DNA of 64,000 nucleotides from Vibrio fortis (GTDB lineage Bacteria; Pseudomonadota; Gammaproteobacteria; Enterobacterales; Vibrionaceae), in assembly GCF_000695685.1 (NCBI RefSeq), contig NZ_JFFR01000018.1:62001-126000 (forward strand), in the 5' to 3' direction. Below are positions 8,529 to 18,542 of this stretch, one piece after another; position 1 is the first letter of the stretch, and every line of letters begins with the position of its first letter. The notes beneath the pieces are model-generated. The model was not told the origin of the DNA, made no database searches, and saw only the letters and a list, made by a program, of their open reading frames with translations. The position numbers and the translations under genes are program-made.

Positions 8529-11063
8529 CTAATTCAGCTGATGTGGCCACTCATCGAATGGCAACGGGCGACTGTAAAGGAAGCCTTGTGCTTGTGGGCA
8601 TTTCAGCTGCTTAAGCAAATCAGCCTGCTGTTGGGTTTCAACGCCTTCAGCCACCAAGTTCACCTTAAAGCCGCGAGTAATATTCACAATCGCAGCCACG
8701 ATTGAACTATCAAGGTTCTCTTTCTCTAGCTTATTGACGAAGCTGCGATCGATCTTCAAACAATCAAATGGCAGCTTTTGCAGGTAGGCTAGCGAAGAGT
8801 AGCCGGTACCAAAGTCATCAATCGCAATTGAGATCCCCAGAGCCTTAAGGGCCAACATATTCTCAATGATGGTTGGGTCGTTATCGACGATGTGCGACTC
8901 GGTGATCTCCAAGGTGAGATTACGAGCAGGGAGCTTAGTATTGCGCAGCGTGGTTTTAACCTGATCAACAAAGCCTGCTTGGCTCAGTTGATCAACGGCT
9001 AAGTTAACGTGGATTGAGAAATCAGGTGCCCACATGCCGGTTTCAATCGCGATCGCGGTATCACGACAGGATTTGTGCAGAATCTGTTGGCCGATATCAC
9101 TGATAAGTCCGGTCTCTTCCGCTAATGGGATAAACTCCAACGGTGCGATGACACCTTGCTCCGTTACCCAACGAGCCAGTGCTTCTGCACCAATGGTTGT
9201 GCCTGTCTCTAGGTCGATGATTGGTTGGTAGAAGGGTTCAAACTGCTTCTTCTCAATTGCTTTATTGATACGAGCCAACATCTTTGTACGATGTCTTGAG
9301 GCATTAGCCATTTCAGGGCTATAGATGCTAAAGCGCGCCTTGTCCTGTTTTGCGTTACTCAAGGCGATACTGCTATTACGCAGCCACAGAGTCATATCAC
9401 TGTCTTCGCACTGCTGAACAATACCAATCGAAATGTTGACCACCACATTTTCTGATTCCATACAGAAAGGGGAAGCGAATGTCTGCAGCAGTCGGTTCGC
9501 TAATAGGCTCACTGCCTCTTGGCCTGTCACGTCCGATGCGTAGATTGCGAATTCATCACCACCAGTACGAGCCAGTAGGTAGTGCTCTGGCAAGATACCT
9601 CGCAGGCGAGCAGCAGCAATGATCAGCAGTTGGTCACCATTGTAGTGTCCAAGGCTGTCGTTGATGTCGCGGAAGCGATCAATACCCACCAGATACAGGG
9701 TGCCAGTATTGGCGATGTTGAGCTTTTTCGCAGCATCCACTATACCTTCACGGCTATACAACTTAGTTAGTGAGTCATAGGTAAGCTGGGTTTGTAGCGC
9801 ATTGAATGAGGACTTGAGATTGTTGGTCATCTCATTGAACGCCTCAACCAACATACTGGTTTCGTAGATGTTGCCCGGTCGCGGCATGGTACTTTCCCAA
9901 TCGCCTCTCGCGAGTTGCTTGGCTGCATCCGCGGTTGAGGTGATTGGTCGGGTAACGCGATTAAATGCGAGTAGCCCCAAAGTGATACCAACAAAGCTCA
10001 GCAGTAAACCTAGAAGCCAACTATTACGTTGATTCTCTGGCAGCTTACCCAGTAGGTCGGTTTTAGGAATCGACATACCAATGAACCATGTAATACCGTG
10101 TTCATCAGAATAAGGGGTGATCTGGTTGTAGAAGCGCTCGCCGTCGAGATCGAAACTAAAACGGTGTACTTGCTGATCATCAGTTAGGTGGAATTGGTCG
10201 ACGTGGGAGGCACTTTCGCGAATGATTGGGTTCGGGCTCTCCGATGCCAGCAGTCTTTCACCACGATCGGAGTGACGGGTATTACCCCAAGAGACCACGC
10301 TGCCACCATCAGAGTGCGCCACCATACGCTGCTCTTTGTCCATGATGTAAACAGAGGCGTTAGTCTTGTCTTTTAGCTGTTTTAGAAAGGCATTGAAGGT
10401 GTCGATCTTAATGTCGCTAACGATGACCGCTTTAAACTCACCTTGGTCGTAAATCGGTGCAAGGGCAGAGAGCGTAATCTCCTGCCTTTCATCAGCATTG
10501 GTGTAAATCGTTGACCACGCAGGCTTGGTTTGGTGCGCAACAGGTGTGTACCAAGGACGAACACGTGGGTCGTAATTCGAGATAACCGAGCGAATATCGT
10601 CACTGATTTTACCGCCACGATAGATGACCAGCTGATTCTGAGTACGGTCATCTTGAACCATCAGCGTATAGCCGTTATTGGCCTCTTTACGAAAGCCAAC
10701 GTAATTGCTGTCTTCAGAACCAAAGCCGATCACATCCAGTTGTTCGATGGTCGAGAAATGCCCAGAGAAGCTCTGCAGAATGTAGTCTTGAACTTCACGC
10801 AGGTTACCTGGGTGGTAGAGTTGGTGATATCCAATATTATGACTTAGAGACAGGTTTGCGTGAAAGGGCTTCTCTAGGAATTCAGCTAGGCTCTTGTGAA
10901 CATTCTCTGTCAGTGACGTTAATTGACGCGCACTGACATCACGAACCATTTCCTCATAACTGCTCTTCTGAGTAAAAACCATTACACCGATGGTGAAGAG
11001 AAAAATCATCACGAACGGCAAAACCACTGCGGTTCTGAGTGTAATTTGGGTTTTTATGGACAT
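8529..11063 (-). CDS. Membrane GGDEF-EAL protein with periplasmic dCache sensor
   Basis: An 844-residue inner-membrane c-di-GMP enzyme. Domains in order: TM1 (about 12-31), a large periplasmic dCache-type sensor (about 40-335), TM2 (about 345-365), HAMP (about 365-420), GGDEF (about 440-595) and EAL (about 605-840). The diguanylate cyclase signature is intact (RTGGDEFAIY), but there is no RXXD inhibitory site just before it. The phosphodiesterase signature is also intact: EALARW, LEITES, DDFGTGYSSL, KIDRSFV and EGVET. Both activities are therefore possible, and the ligand of the sensor is unknown. dCache domains often bind amino acids or amines. The gene is monocistronic, convergent with hemN and beside the nitrogen regulators. 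Confidence 0.93.
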   Translation of the reverse strand: MSIKTQITLRTAVVLPFVMIFLFTIGVMVFTQKSSYEEMVRDVSARQLTSLTENVHKSLAEFLEKPFHANLSLSHNIGYHQLYHPGNLREVQDYILQSFSGHFSTIEQLDVIGFGSEDSNYVGFRKEANNGYTLMVQDDRTQNQLVIYRGGKISDDIRSVISNYDPRVRPWYTPVAHQTKPAWSTIYTNADERQEITLSALAPIYDQGEFKAVIVSDIKIDTFNAFLKQLKDKTNASVYIMDKEQRMVAHSDGGSVVSWGNTRHSDRGERLLASESPNPIIRESASHVDQFHLTDDQQVHRFSFDLDGERFYNQITPYSDEHGITWFIGMSIPKTDLLGKLPENQRNSWLLGLLLSFVGITLGLLAFNRVTRPITSTADAAKQLARGDWESTMPRPGNIYETSMLVEAFNEMTNNLKSSFNALQTQLTYDSLTKLYSREGIVDAAKKLNIANTGTLYLVGIDRFRDINDSLGHYNGDQLLIIAAARLRGILPEHYLLARTGGDEFAIYASDVTGQEAVSLLANRLLQTFASPFCMESENVVVNISIGIVQQCEDSDMTLWLRNSSIALSNAKQDKARFSIYSPEMANASRHRTKMLARINKAIEKKQFEPFYQPIIDLETGTTIGAEALARWVTEQGVIAPLEFIPLAEETGLISDIGQQILHKSCRDTAIAIETGMWAPDFSIHVNLAVDQLSQAGFVDQVKTTLRNTKLPARNLTLEITESHIVDNDPTIIENMLALKALGISIAIDDFGTGYSSLAYLQKLPFDCLKIDRSFVNKLEKENLDSSIVAAIVNITRGFKVNLVAEGVETQQQADLLKQLKCPQAQGFLYSRPLPFDEWPHQLN

Positions 11064-11169
11064 CGACGACTAAAACTTTTGTATGTTGTACTGTAATTGT
11101 ACCGACTCCATCCCAGTCAAGCGACACTTTTTTGATTAAAAAGTAACTGCAATTTTGAGCATATCTAAG

Positions 11170-12570
11170 CTAGTACAACTCTTTTAGCTTCCTAGTTAGG
11201 GTATTTCGTCCCCAACCGAGCACTTTCGCAGCATCTTGTTTGTGACCATTAGTATGGTTCAAAGCCGCTTCAAGTAGTATACGTTCAAACTCTGGAAGCG
11301 CATAAGAGAGCAGCTCTTTTTCTCCGGAATCCAGCGCACATTTTGCCCAATTCGCTAGAAGATTCTGCCAACTATCCCCGCTATCGCTGGTGGTAACCGT
11401 TTTCTCTTCGAGCAATTCTGGCGGAAGATCTGATGGCAGTATTTCGCTACCACTCGCCATTACTGTCAGCCAGCGACAGATATTCTCTAGCTGGCGCACG
11501 TTACCAGGCCAGTTGAGTTGGTTGAGCTTAGCGATGGTCTCTGGGTGAAGCGCTTTCACCTCAACGCCAAGCTCTTCTGCAGCTGAGCTCAGGAAATGTT
11601 GCGTTAGTTTTTCGATGTCCTGCTTACGTTCGCGCAGTGCTGGGATATGGATACGAATGACGTTGAGACGGTGGAACAGATCCTCACGGAAGTCGCCTTC
11701 GTGTACCAAACGTTCTAAGTCTTGGTGGGTTGCTGCAACGATACGAACATCGACCTTCACCGCGGAATGACCACCAACACGGTAGAACTGTCCATCTGAA
11801 AGCACACGCAATAGACGCGTTTGGATGTCGAGTGGCATATCACCGATCTCATCCAAGAACAGGGTGCCGCCGTTAGCTTGTTCGAAACGACCTTGGCGTA
11901 CGCTATTGGCACCGGTAAACGCGCCTTTTTCGTGACCAAACAGCTCTGATTCGATCAAGTCTTTTGGAATGGCGGCCATGTTGAGGGCGATAAACGGTTT
12001 AGTCGCGCGTGGACTGTGGCGATGCAGAGCGTGGGCAACCAGCTCTTTACCTGTCCCTGATTCGCCATTGATCAACACAGAGATTGAAGAGCGAGACAGA
12101 CGACCTATGGCTCGGAAAACCTCCTGCATTGCCGGTGCTTCACCAATGATTTCTGGTGCGTCGGTATCGACAACTTCATTGGCTTGTTCGCGTTTTTGCT
12201 CATGGCTGTGGGCAATCGCACGTTCAACCAGAGTTAGGGTTTCATCGATATCGAATGGTTTAGGAAGATACTCGAAAGCACCTTTCTGATAAGCGTTAAC
12301 TGCTGCGTCGAGGTCCGAGTGCGCGGTCATGATGATGACTGGCAGATCCGGTGAGCGCTGCTGAACTTGATTAAGTAGCTCGATACCGTCGATACCCGGC
12401 ATGCGGATATCTGAGACTAAGACATCAGGAGTTTCGCGCTCCAGTGCCATGAGCACGCTCTCTGCATCCGCGAAGGTTTCACATTTAATGTCCGCCGAAG
12501 AGAGCGTTTTCTCAACGACCCAGCGGATAGAGCTGTCGTCATCGACGACCCATACATATCCTTTACTCAT
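11170..12570 (-). CDS. ntrC: Nitrogen regulation response regulator NtrC (GlnG)
   Basis: 466 residues. A receiver domain (about 5-120) has the phospho-acceptor in [10 protein letters not shown]. The AAA+ sigma-54 activator domain (about 140-370) has Walker A GESGTGKE and the sigma-54 contact loop GAFTGA. A C-terminal Fis-type helix-turn-helix (about 425-466) is present. Phosphorylated NtrC binds upstream of sigma-54 promoters such as glnA and opens them under nitrogen limitation. It lies 112 bases after ntrB on the same strand. Confidence 0.97.
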   Translation of the reverse strand: MSKGYVWVVDDDSSIRWVVEKTLSSADIKCETFADAESVLMALERETPDVLVSDIRMPGIDGIELLNQVQQRSPDLPVIIMTAHSDLDAAVNAYQKGAFEYLPKPFDIDETLTLVERAIAHSHEQKREQANEVVDTDAPEIIGEAPAMQEVFRAIGRLSRSSISVLINGESGTGKELVAHALHRHSPRATKPFIALNMAAIPKDLIESELFGHEKGAFTGANSVRQGRFEQANGGTLFLDEIGDMPLDIQTRLLRVLSDGQFYRVGGHSAVKVDVRIVAATHQDLERLVHEGDFREDLFHRLNVIRIHIPALRERKQDIEKLTQHFLSSAAEELGVEVKALHPETIAKLNQLNWPGNVRQLENICRWLTVMASGSEILPSDLPPELLEEKTVTTSDSGDSWQNLLANWAKCALDSGEKELLSYALPEFERILLEAALNHTNGHKQDAAKVLGWGRNTLTRKLKELY

Positions 12571-12682
12571 AGTTCCATTCCTTTGCAGCCAATTCTATTG
12601 TGATGATCATTGTTGTTTTTATGCTGTTATATCTTGTTGCCAACACCACCCAAGCAGCTCTCTGGTGATGTCGATAAATCTA

Positions 12683-13759
12683 TTAAATCGGTAGATAAAT
12701 GGTGAAGGTGGTGTTCCCCGGCCAGCTCTCTACATCAATTTTGCCGTTATGTTGGTCAATCAAGTTTTGCGAGATTGATAATCCAAGGCCTGTACCGCCT
12801 TCTCGTCCACTGACCATTGGATAAAAGAGGGTATCTTTGAGTTCATCTGGGATGCCCGGTCCGTTGTCGCAGATCTCAATACGTGCCGCGAGTTTGTGTC
12901 GCTGCCCATGAATGTTCGCCTGATGCACCGTTCTGGTGCGAATGGTGATTTTGCCCGATTCTTGTGAGCTCAAAATCTGCGCCGCATTGCTCACAATATT
13001 GAGCATCGCCTGCTCGACTTGGGCTGAGTCCATCAAGATGTCTGGTAGGCTCGGATCATAATCACGCTCAATAACCAATGAAGAGCCTGACTCTAACTCC
13101 ACCAATTGGCGCACCTTCTCCAGTATCTGGTGGAGGTTCTCTTCACTTTTCTTACCCGGCTTTTGTGGGCCAAGTAGGCGGTCGACCAATGCTCTTAAAC
13201 GGTCGGCCTGCTCGATAATTATTTGGGTGTATTCGTTCAGGGATTGGTCTGGCAGCATTTTTCCAAGAAGCTGCGCCGCGCCGCGAAGTCCACCGAGTGG
13301 GTTCTTAATTTCATGAGCTAGACCGCGCACCAAAAGCTTGGCCGCCTGTTGTTGGGCATGCTGGTTGAGTTCTTGGCTGAGGCGTCTTTGCTGGTCTATC
13401 TTGCGCATCTCTACCAACAGCAGAGTCTCACGCTGCCAAGTCATTGGACTGACGGTGACTTCCAGCATTAGCGGGCGGTTATCGACCACAAAGGTTACGT
13501 CGCTGTCAGTGATGCTTTGACCACTCTGCAGAGGCTGTGTAAGTAGTGCGAGATCGAGAGAGGCGTGCTGAATGAGTTGACTGAGTGGGTGATCAACAAT
13601 GCGTTTAGCACTCTGTGAGAACAGCTGCTCGGCAGCTGGATTGGCATAACGCACATAGAGCTGCTCATCGAGCATCAAGGTGGCCGTCACCATATTGTCG
13701 AGTATGGCGTTAGATAATTGATGTGTCTCTATGCTGTCGCTCTGCGCTGATCGATTCAC
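12683..13759 (-). CDS. ntrB: Nitrogen regulation sensor kinase NtrB (GlnL)
   Basis: 358 residues and soluble, as expected, with no membrane helix. An N-terminal PAS domain (about 12-120) is followed by a dimerisation/phosphoacceptor helix with the H-box GLAHEIKNPLGG, the N-box (MLNIVSNAAQ) and the G-boxes (DNGPGIP, GGTGLGLSIS). NtrB phosphorylates NtrC and, when bound to GlnB (PII), dephosphorylates it. A perfect NtrC-type palindrome lies 30-50 bases upstream of the start, matching the self-repressed glnL promoter of enterics. Confidence 0.96.
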   Translation of the reverse strand: MNRSAQSDSIETHQLSNAILDNMVTATLMLDEQLYVRYANPAAEQLFSQSAKRIVDHPLSQLIQHASLDLALLTQPLQSGQSITDSDVTFVVDNRPLMLEVTVSPMTWQRETLLLVEMRKIDQQRRLSQELNQHAQQQAAKLLVRGLAHEIKNPLGGLRGAAQLLGKMLPDQSLNEYTQIIIEQADRLRALVDRLLGPQKPGKKSEENLHQILEKVRQLVELESGSSLVIERDYDPSLPDILMDSAQVEQAMLNIVSNAAQILSSQESGKITIRTRTVHQANIHGQRHKLAARIEICDNGPGIPDELKDTLFYPMVSGREGGTGLGLSISQNLIDQHNGKIDVESWPGNTTFTIYLPI

Positions 13760-13789
13760 TGTTGCATCCTTGAACTGAGATTATTTCCT

Positions 13790-13806
13790 TGCACCAAATT
13801 GGTGCG
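13790..13806 (-). promoter_or_regulatory. NtrC-binding site upstream of ntrB
   Basis: TGCACCAAATTGGTGCG is a near-perfect match to the NtrC dyad TGCACC-N5-GGTGCA. It ends 30 bases before the ntrB start, where it would block the promoter, as in the autorepressed glnL promoter of E. coli. Confidence 0.8.
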
Positions 13807-13927
13807 TTGATAAGTTCAAGTATGGCGCATCTCAACCAGAAGCTAAAGATAATTCCTATCTGTTGCCTTAAAGTGGTCAGTATCCGGTGAAAAACAGACA
13901 AACTGGGCTTGTTTTGTGCACATTGGC

Positions 13928-14491
13928 CTACTTGATCGTTGCACGGTGTAAAAACACAGTGACTGGAGTAGTAGATGCAATAAGCTTGCCGCTTCTATGT
14001 GCTTGAATAGCAATGGTATGTGCACCTCGATCGATGTTTTTTAGTGCCCATATTGATCTGGTTTGCGGTGCACCATAACGGCGCCCATCTAGCATTAATT
14101 GAAGCTGCTCCCCAATACCCAGTTTTCGGTTGAGCTCTATTTCAATCGCAATCAAACCTCGATTGCTGCGCAAGGTCTGGTCATGCTGAGGAGTGATTAA
14201 AGTCAGCATGAGCGGAGGCGGAGTATCAGGCTTATCTGACGTAGATGCTTCCTGAGTGGAAGTGGCAGTTGGCAAAGGCTTTGTAGGTTTAAGGTCAACT
14301 GGCGAGGCGCTATCAAATTTAGGGGCCGGAGCCACAGCTTGAACATCGGGTAGGTCCAGTGCCTTGGCTTTGCTGTTGTCTGGTGTATCACTAAAGTGCA
14401 GCACACCATTGTCGTCTTCCCAGGTGTAGACCGTTTGAGCACTCAGCATACCTGAGAGTATTGCCCCAATTAATATCCATATCGCTTTCAT
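13928..14491 (-). CDS. DUF4124 domain protein, exported
   Basis: 187 residues with a signal peptide (about 1-18) directly followed by the DUF4124 signature VYTWEDDNGVLHFSDTPDN. A Pro/Ala/Thr-rich linker (about 50-95) and a C-terminal beta-rich, Ig-like segment (LMLTLITPQHDQTLRSN ... VFLHRATIK) come next. The protein is periplasmic or envelope-associated, with unknown function. Its conserved place between glnA and ntrB is known in vibrios and related genera, but no role in nitrogen control follows from the sequence. It lacks an obvious NtrC site of its own. Confidence 0.88.
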   Translation of the reverse strand: MKAIWILIGAILSGMLSAQTVYTWEDDNGVLHFSDTPDNSKAKALDLPDVQAVAPAPKFDSASPVDLKPTKPLPTATSTQEASTSDKPDTPPPLMLTLITPQHDQTLRSNRGLIAIEIELNRKLGIGEQLQLMLDGRRYGAPQTRSIWALKNIDRGAHTIAIQAHRSGKLIASTTPVTVFLHRATIK

Positions 14492-14589
14492 GATGATGAC
14501 CTTTTCAGATGCTGTGAATGCATGCGTTATAGCAGTCGGAATGAGCTGGTTTGATAGGGAATGGTACGAAGCGAATACGGGAGGAGGAA

Positions 14590-14620
14590 TATAAAAAAGG
14601 CCCGCCTGCGAGGCGAGCCT
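14590..14620 (-). terminator. Intrinsic terminator of glnA
   Basis: On the minus strand a 9-10-bp GC-rich stem (AGGCTCGCCT paired with AGGCGGGCCT) is followed by six T residues. It separates glnA from the DUF4124 gene. Confidence 0.85.
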
Positions 14621-14676
14621 AATATTTAGTTAGCGATTCTTACAGAGTTTCAGTAAGAAAGCTTCTCTACCAGAGA

Positions 14677-16086
14677 TTAAACAGAGTAGTACAGTTCAAA
14701 CTCAAGTGGGTGAGTTGTCATGTTCACTTTCTCTACATCTTGAGACTTAAGGTCGATGTAAGAGTCGATGAAGTCATCAGAGAATACGCCGCCAGCTGTT
14801 AGGAACTCACGGTCAGCATCTAGACACTCTAGAGCTTCTTTTAGTGAGTACGCTACTGTTGGGATTTCTGCTGCTTCTTCAGCTGGTAGGTCGTATAGAT
14901 CCTTATCCATAGCTTCGCCTGGGTGGATCTTGTTCTTAATACCGTCAAGACCAGCCATTAGCATTGCTGCGTAGCATAGGTATGGGTTCGCTGCTGGGTC
15001 ACCGAAACGTAGCTCGATACGACGTGCTTTAGGGCTTGGTACCACTGGGATACGGATAGAAGCAGAACGGTTACGTGCAGAGTAAGCAAGCATAACTGGA
15101 GCTTCGAAGCCTGGTACAAGACGCTTGTACGAGTTTGTCGCTGGGTTAGAGAACGCGTTGATAGCGCGAGCGTGCTTGATAACACCACCGATGTAGTAAA
15201 GTGCTGTTTCAGATAGACCGCCGTACTTGTCACCAGCAAATAGGTTAACACCGTCTTTTGCTAGAGATTGGTGAACGTGCATACCAGAACCGTTGTCACC
15301 TACAAGTGGCTTAGGCATGAATGTCGCTGTTTTACCAAATGCGTGAGCAACGTTGTGTACAACGTACTTGTAGATTTGAGTTTCGTCAGCTTTCGTTGTT
15401 AGCGTGTTGAAGCGAGTTGCGATTTCGTTTTGACCCGCAGTTGCTACTTCGTGGTGGTGCGCTTCAACAACTAGGCCCATCTCTTCCATTACTAGACACA
15501 TTGCAGAACGGATGTCTTGAGATGAATCAACTGGAGCTACTGGGAAGTAACCGCCTTTAACGCCTGGACGGTGACCTTTGTTACCACCTTCTACGTCAGA
15601 ACCTGTGTTCCATGCAGCTTCGATGTCGTCGATCTTGAAGAAAGAACCAGACATGTCAGTTGCAAATTTCACGTCGTCGAATAGGAAGAACTCTGGCTCA
15701 GGACCGATTAGAACTGTGTCTGCGATACCTGTAGAGCGCATGTACTCTTCAGAACGTTTTGCGATAGAGCGTGGGTCACGGTCGTAGCCTTGCATTGTTG
15801 CAGGCTCAAGGATGTCACAACGGATGTTTAGCGTTGCATCTTCCGTGAATGGGTCAAGAACAGCAGATGATGCGTCTGGCATCATTACCATGTCAGATTC
15901 GTTGATGCCTTTCCAACCAGCTACAGAAGAGCCGTCAAACATCTTACCTTCTTCAAAGAAGTCTGCGTCAACTTGGTGAGCAGGTAGAGAGATATGTTGC
16001 TCTTTACCTTTAGTATCTGTAAAGCGTAGGTCTACAAATTTAACTTCGTTCTCTTGGATCAGCGATAGTACGTTTTCTACTGACAT
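14677..16086 (-). CDS. glnA: Glutamine synthetase type I
   Basis: 469 residues, the length of dodecameric type I-beta glutamine synthetase. It makes glutamine from glutamate, ammonia and ATP. Visible signatures are the N-terminal beta-grasp segment ([15 protein letters not shown]), the loop FDGSSVAGW, the metal-binding EPEFFLFD, the ATP/metal motif [10 protein letters not shown], the active-site region [10 protein letters not shown] and the adenylylation loop near [13 protein letters not shown], where the Tyr of LYDLP is the site used by GlnE. Translation starts at an ATG preceded by GGAGG. Its control region carries a sigma-54 promoter and NtrC sites. Confidence 0.99.
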   Translation of the reverse strand: MSVENVLSLIQENEVKFVDLRFTDTKGKEQHISLPAHQVDADFFEEGKMFDGSSVAGWKGINESDMVMMPDASSAVLDPFTEDATLNIRCDILEPATMQGYDRDPRSIAKRSEEYMRSTGIADTVLIGPEPEFFLFDDVKFATDMSGSFFKIDDIEAAWNTGSDVEGGNKGHRPGVKGGYFPVAPVDSSQDIRSAMCLVMEEMGLVVEAHHHEVATAGQNEIATRFNTLTTKADETQIYKYVVHNVAHAFGKTATFMPKPLVGDNGSGMHVHQSLAKDGVNLFAGDKYGGLSETALYYIGGVIKHARAINAFSNPATNSYKRLVPGFEAPVMLAYSARNRSASIRIPVVPSPKARRIELRFGDPAANPYLCYAAMLMAGLDGIKNKIHPGEAMDKDLYDLPAEEAAEIPTVAYSLKEALECLDADREFLTAGGVFSDDFIDSYIDLKSQDVEKVNMTTHPLEFELYYSV

Positions 16087-16141
16087 CTTGGATAACCTCC
16101 AGTGTTATTAATTTGGTTTGTGCTCGATTCGGTCGAAACTA

Positions 16142-16177
16142 GCATTGATTAATGTCTTTCGGTGCATTAATCGATGC
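16142..16177 (-). promoter_or_regulatory. Hairpin at the predicted 5' end of the glnA mRNA
   Basis: On the minus strand 13-base arms (GCATCGATTAATG and CATTAATCAATGC, one mismatch) enclose a 10-base loop. It starts within about a base of the transcription start predicted from the sigma-54 promoter. It could protect the 5' end or bind a regulator. Confidence 0.5.
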
Positions 16178-16189
16178 TGTTTTAACTAA

Positions 16190-16205
16190 AGCTAAAAGCG
16201 TGCCA
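16190..16205 (-). promoter_or_regulatory. Sigma-54 promoter of glnA
   Basis: On the minus strand TGGCACGCTTTTAGCT matches the -24/-12 consensus TGGCAC-N5-TTGCW with one change (TAGCT for TTGCT). Spacing between the GG and GC doublets is correct. The start point would be near 16178, about 92 bases before the glnA ATG. Confidence 0.82.
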
Positions 16206-16267
16206 AAAAAATTAATCCATTAATTTCAAGGGTTTAGTTTGTTTGTGTTTTTCTTGGTGCGTTTCTT

Positions 16268-16334
16268 TGCACCAAAATGATCATGCGATGCACGATTGTG
16301 GTGCAATGGTTTGGTTGTGCACCATAATGAGTCA
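16268..16334 (-). promoter_or_regulatory. NtrC enhancer sites of glnA
   Basis: A full palindrome TGCACGATTGTGGTGCA lies at 16289-16305. It is flanked by two sites with one perfect half each: TGCACCAAAATGATCAT at 16268 and TGCACCATAATGAGTCA at 16318. They lie about 90-155 bases upstream of the sigma-54 start point, as for the strong NtrC sites of enteric glnA. A further weak half-site (TTGGTGC) is at 16254. The rest of the 553-base gap to typA shows only AT-rich sequence and a possible typA promoter near 16545. Confidence 0.8.
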
Positions 16335-16639
16335 CAAACGAGTACCATTCAGCAACGATTTGCATGGGTTGTCAATCCACTTTTTCATTTTACGAAGAGA
16401 TTTCACCAGCTTGGCCGAGGTAAATGGAAGGCAGAGCCATTTCGAATTGAGGGCGCCTGATGGCCGGTTATTTATCGGGAATAAACGCCTGTGGAAAAAG
16501 GCTTTGGTTCAGATCACATATTTCTGGGGTTTTTGCTAGAATCTGGTATATTATTGACCGTTTTTTTAATCAAGCTAGTGGCACTTACCCTGATTGTAGA
16601 GGTGATGTGCGGCTACTTTTATGAGTGAATCGAGAATCC

Positions 16640-18469
16640 ATGTCTACTCCACAGATTGATAAGTTAAGAAATATCGCGATTATCGCGCACGTTGACCACG
16701 GTAAAACAACGCTGGTTGATAAACTGCTACAACAATCAGGCACACTAGAATCTCGTGGTGAGACTGAAGAGCGCGTAATGGACTCGAATGACATCGAGAA
16801 AGAGCGTGGCATTACCATCCTTGCTAAGAACACAGCAATCGACTGGAACGATCACCGCATCAACATCGTAGATACTCCGGGACACGCGGACTTCGGTGGT
16901 GAAGTAGAGCGTATCATGTCTATGGTTGACTCTGTGCTACTGATCGTTGATGCAGTAGATGGCCCAATGCCTCAAACTCGTTTCGTAACGCAAAAAGCAT
17001 TCGCACACGGCCTTAAGCCAATCGTTGTAATCAACAAGATCGACCGCCCAGGCGCGCGTCCTGATTGGGTTATGGATCAAGTATTCGACCTATTCGACAA
17101 CCTAGGTGCTTCTGATGAACAGCTAGACTTCAAAGTAGTTTACGCTTCAGCACTTAACGGTTGGGCTTCTCTAGAAGAAGGCGAAACTGGCGAAGACATG
17201 GAACCACTATTCCAAACTATCGTTGAAGAAGTAGCAGCACCACAAGTTGACCTAGACGGTCCACTACAGATGCAAGTTTCTCAACTAGACTACAGCTCTT
17301 ACGTTGGTGTTATCGGTGTTGCTCGTGTAACTCGTGGTTCTGTTAAACCAAACCAGCAAGTAACTATCGTAAGCGCAGACGGTAAAACTCGTAACGGCAA
17401 AGTTGGCACAGTAATGGGCTACCTAGGTCTTGAGCGTCACGAAGTTGAACAAGCGAACGCAGGTGACATCATCGCGATCACTGGTCTTGGTGAGCTAAAA
17501 ATCTCTGACACTATCTGTGCACAAAACGCAGTAGAAGCGCTTCCAGCACTGTCTGTGGATGAGCCAACAGTAACAATGACGTTCCAAGTAAACACGTCTC
17601 CATTCGCTGGTAAAGAAGGTAAGTTCGTAACTTCACGTAACATCCTTGAGCGTCTAGAGAAAGAACTGGTACACAACGTTGCACTACGTGTTGAACAAAC
17701 AGACGATCCAGACAAATTCCGCGTATCAGGCCGTGGTGAACTTCACCTATCTATTCTGATCGAAAACATGCGTCGTGAAGGCTTCGAGCTAGCAGTATCT
17801 CGTCCAGAAGTAATCATCAAAGAAGAAGATGGTCAACTAATGGAACCGTTCGAAACTGTAACTATCGACGTTATGGAAGAGCACCAAGGCGGCATCATGG
17901 AGAACATCGGCCTACGTAAAGGTGAGCTGACTGACATGTCTCCAGACGGTAAAGGTCGTGTACGTATGGACTTCGTTATGCCATCTCGTGGCCTAATCGG
18001 TTTCCAAACTGAGTTCATGACACTAACTTCAGGTTCTGGTCTTCTTTACCATACATTCGATCACTACGGTCCACACAAAGGCGGCGAAATCGGCCAGCGT
18101 GTTAACGGTGTACTAATCTCTAACGGTATGGGTAAAGCGCTAACTAACGCACTATTCAACCTACAAGAGCGTGGTCGCATGTTCATCGGTCACGGTGTTG
18201 AAGTATACGAAGGCATGGTTGTTGGTATCCACAGCCGTGACAACGACCTAACAGTTAACGTACTGAAAGGTAAGCAGCTAACGAACGTTCGTGCATCTGG
18301 TACTGATGACGCACAGGTTCTTACTCCGCCAATCATCATGACTCTTGAGCAAGCTCTAGAATTCATCGATGACGACGAGCTAGTAGAAGTAACACCTGAA
18401 AGCATCCGTATCCGTAAGAAGTTCCTAACGGAATCGGATCGTAAGCGTGCTTCACGTGCAGCGAAATAA
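16640..18469 (+). CDS. typA: Ribosome-associated GTPase TypA/BipA
   Basis: Translational GTPase of the EF-G/LepA group, needed for 50S assembly and growth at low temperature. With the ATG at 16640 ([15 protein letters not shown]) it has 609 residues, the normal length. An in-frame GTG at 16625 would add five residues and is less likely. G motifs: [10 protein letters not shown], the RGITI switch, DTPGHADF and NKIDRP. Domain II and the BipA-specific C-terminal domain ([26 protein letters not shown]) follow. It is divergent from glnA, as in enterics. Confidence 0.97.
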   Translation: MSTPQIDKLRNIAIIAHVDHGKTTLVDKLLQQSGTLESRGETEERVMDSNDIEKERGITILAKNTAIDWNDHRINIVDTPGHADFGGEVERIMSMVDSVLLIVDAVDGPMPQTRFVTQKAFAHGLKPIVVINKIDRPGARPDWVMDQVFDLFDNLGASDEQLDFKVVYASALNGWASLEEGETGEDMEPLFQTIVEEVAAPQVDLDGPLQMQVSQLDYSSYVGVIGVARVTRGSVKPNQQVTIVSADGKTRNGKVGTVMGYLGLERHEVEQANAGDIIAITGLGELKISDTICAQNAVEALPALSVDEPTVTMTFQVNTSPFAGKEGKFVTSRNILERLEKELVHNVALRVEQTDDPDKFRVSGRGELHLSILIENMRREGFELAVSRPEVIIKEEDGQLMEPFETVTIDVMEEHQGGIMENIGLRKGELTDMSPDGKGRVRMDFVMPSRGLIGFQTEFMTLTSGSGLLYHTFDHYGPHKGGEIGQRVNGVLISNGMGKALTNALFNLQERGRMFIGHGVEVYEGMVVGIHSRDNDLTVNVLKGKQLTNVRASGTDDAQVLTPPIIMTLEQALEFIDDDELVEVTPESIRIRKKFLTESDRKRASRAAK

Positions 18470-18490
18470 TCAGATTTAACTGATTGAATT

Positions 18491-18532
18491 TAAAAAGCCC
18501 CGAGTAGCGATGCTGCTCGGGGCTTTTGTTTT
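18491..18532 (+). terminator. Intrinsic terminator of typA
   Basis: A long stem (AAAAGCCCCGAG with CTCGGGGCTTTT) is followed by GTTTTG. It lies about 25 bases after the stop. Confidence 0.88.
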
Positions 18533-18542
18533 GTATGAGGGT

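Noticed and set aside
16243..16539. A 98-codon open frame on the plus strand upstream of typA
   Set aside because: It runs straight through the NtrC sites of glnA, has no ribosome site and its translation looks non-protein-like.
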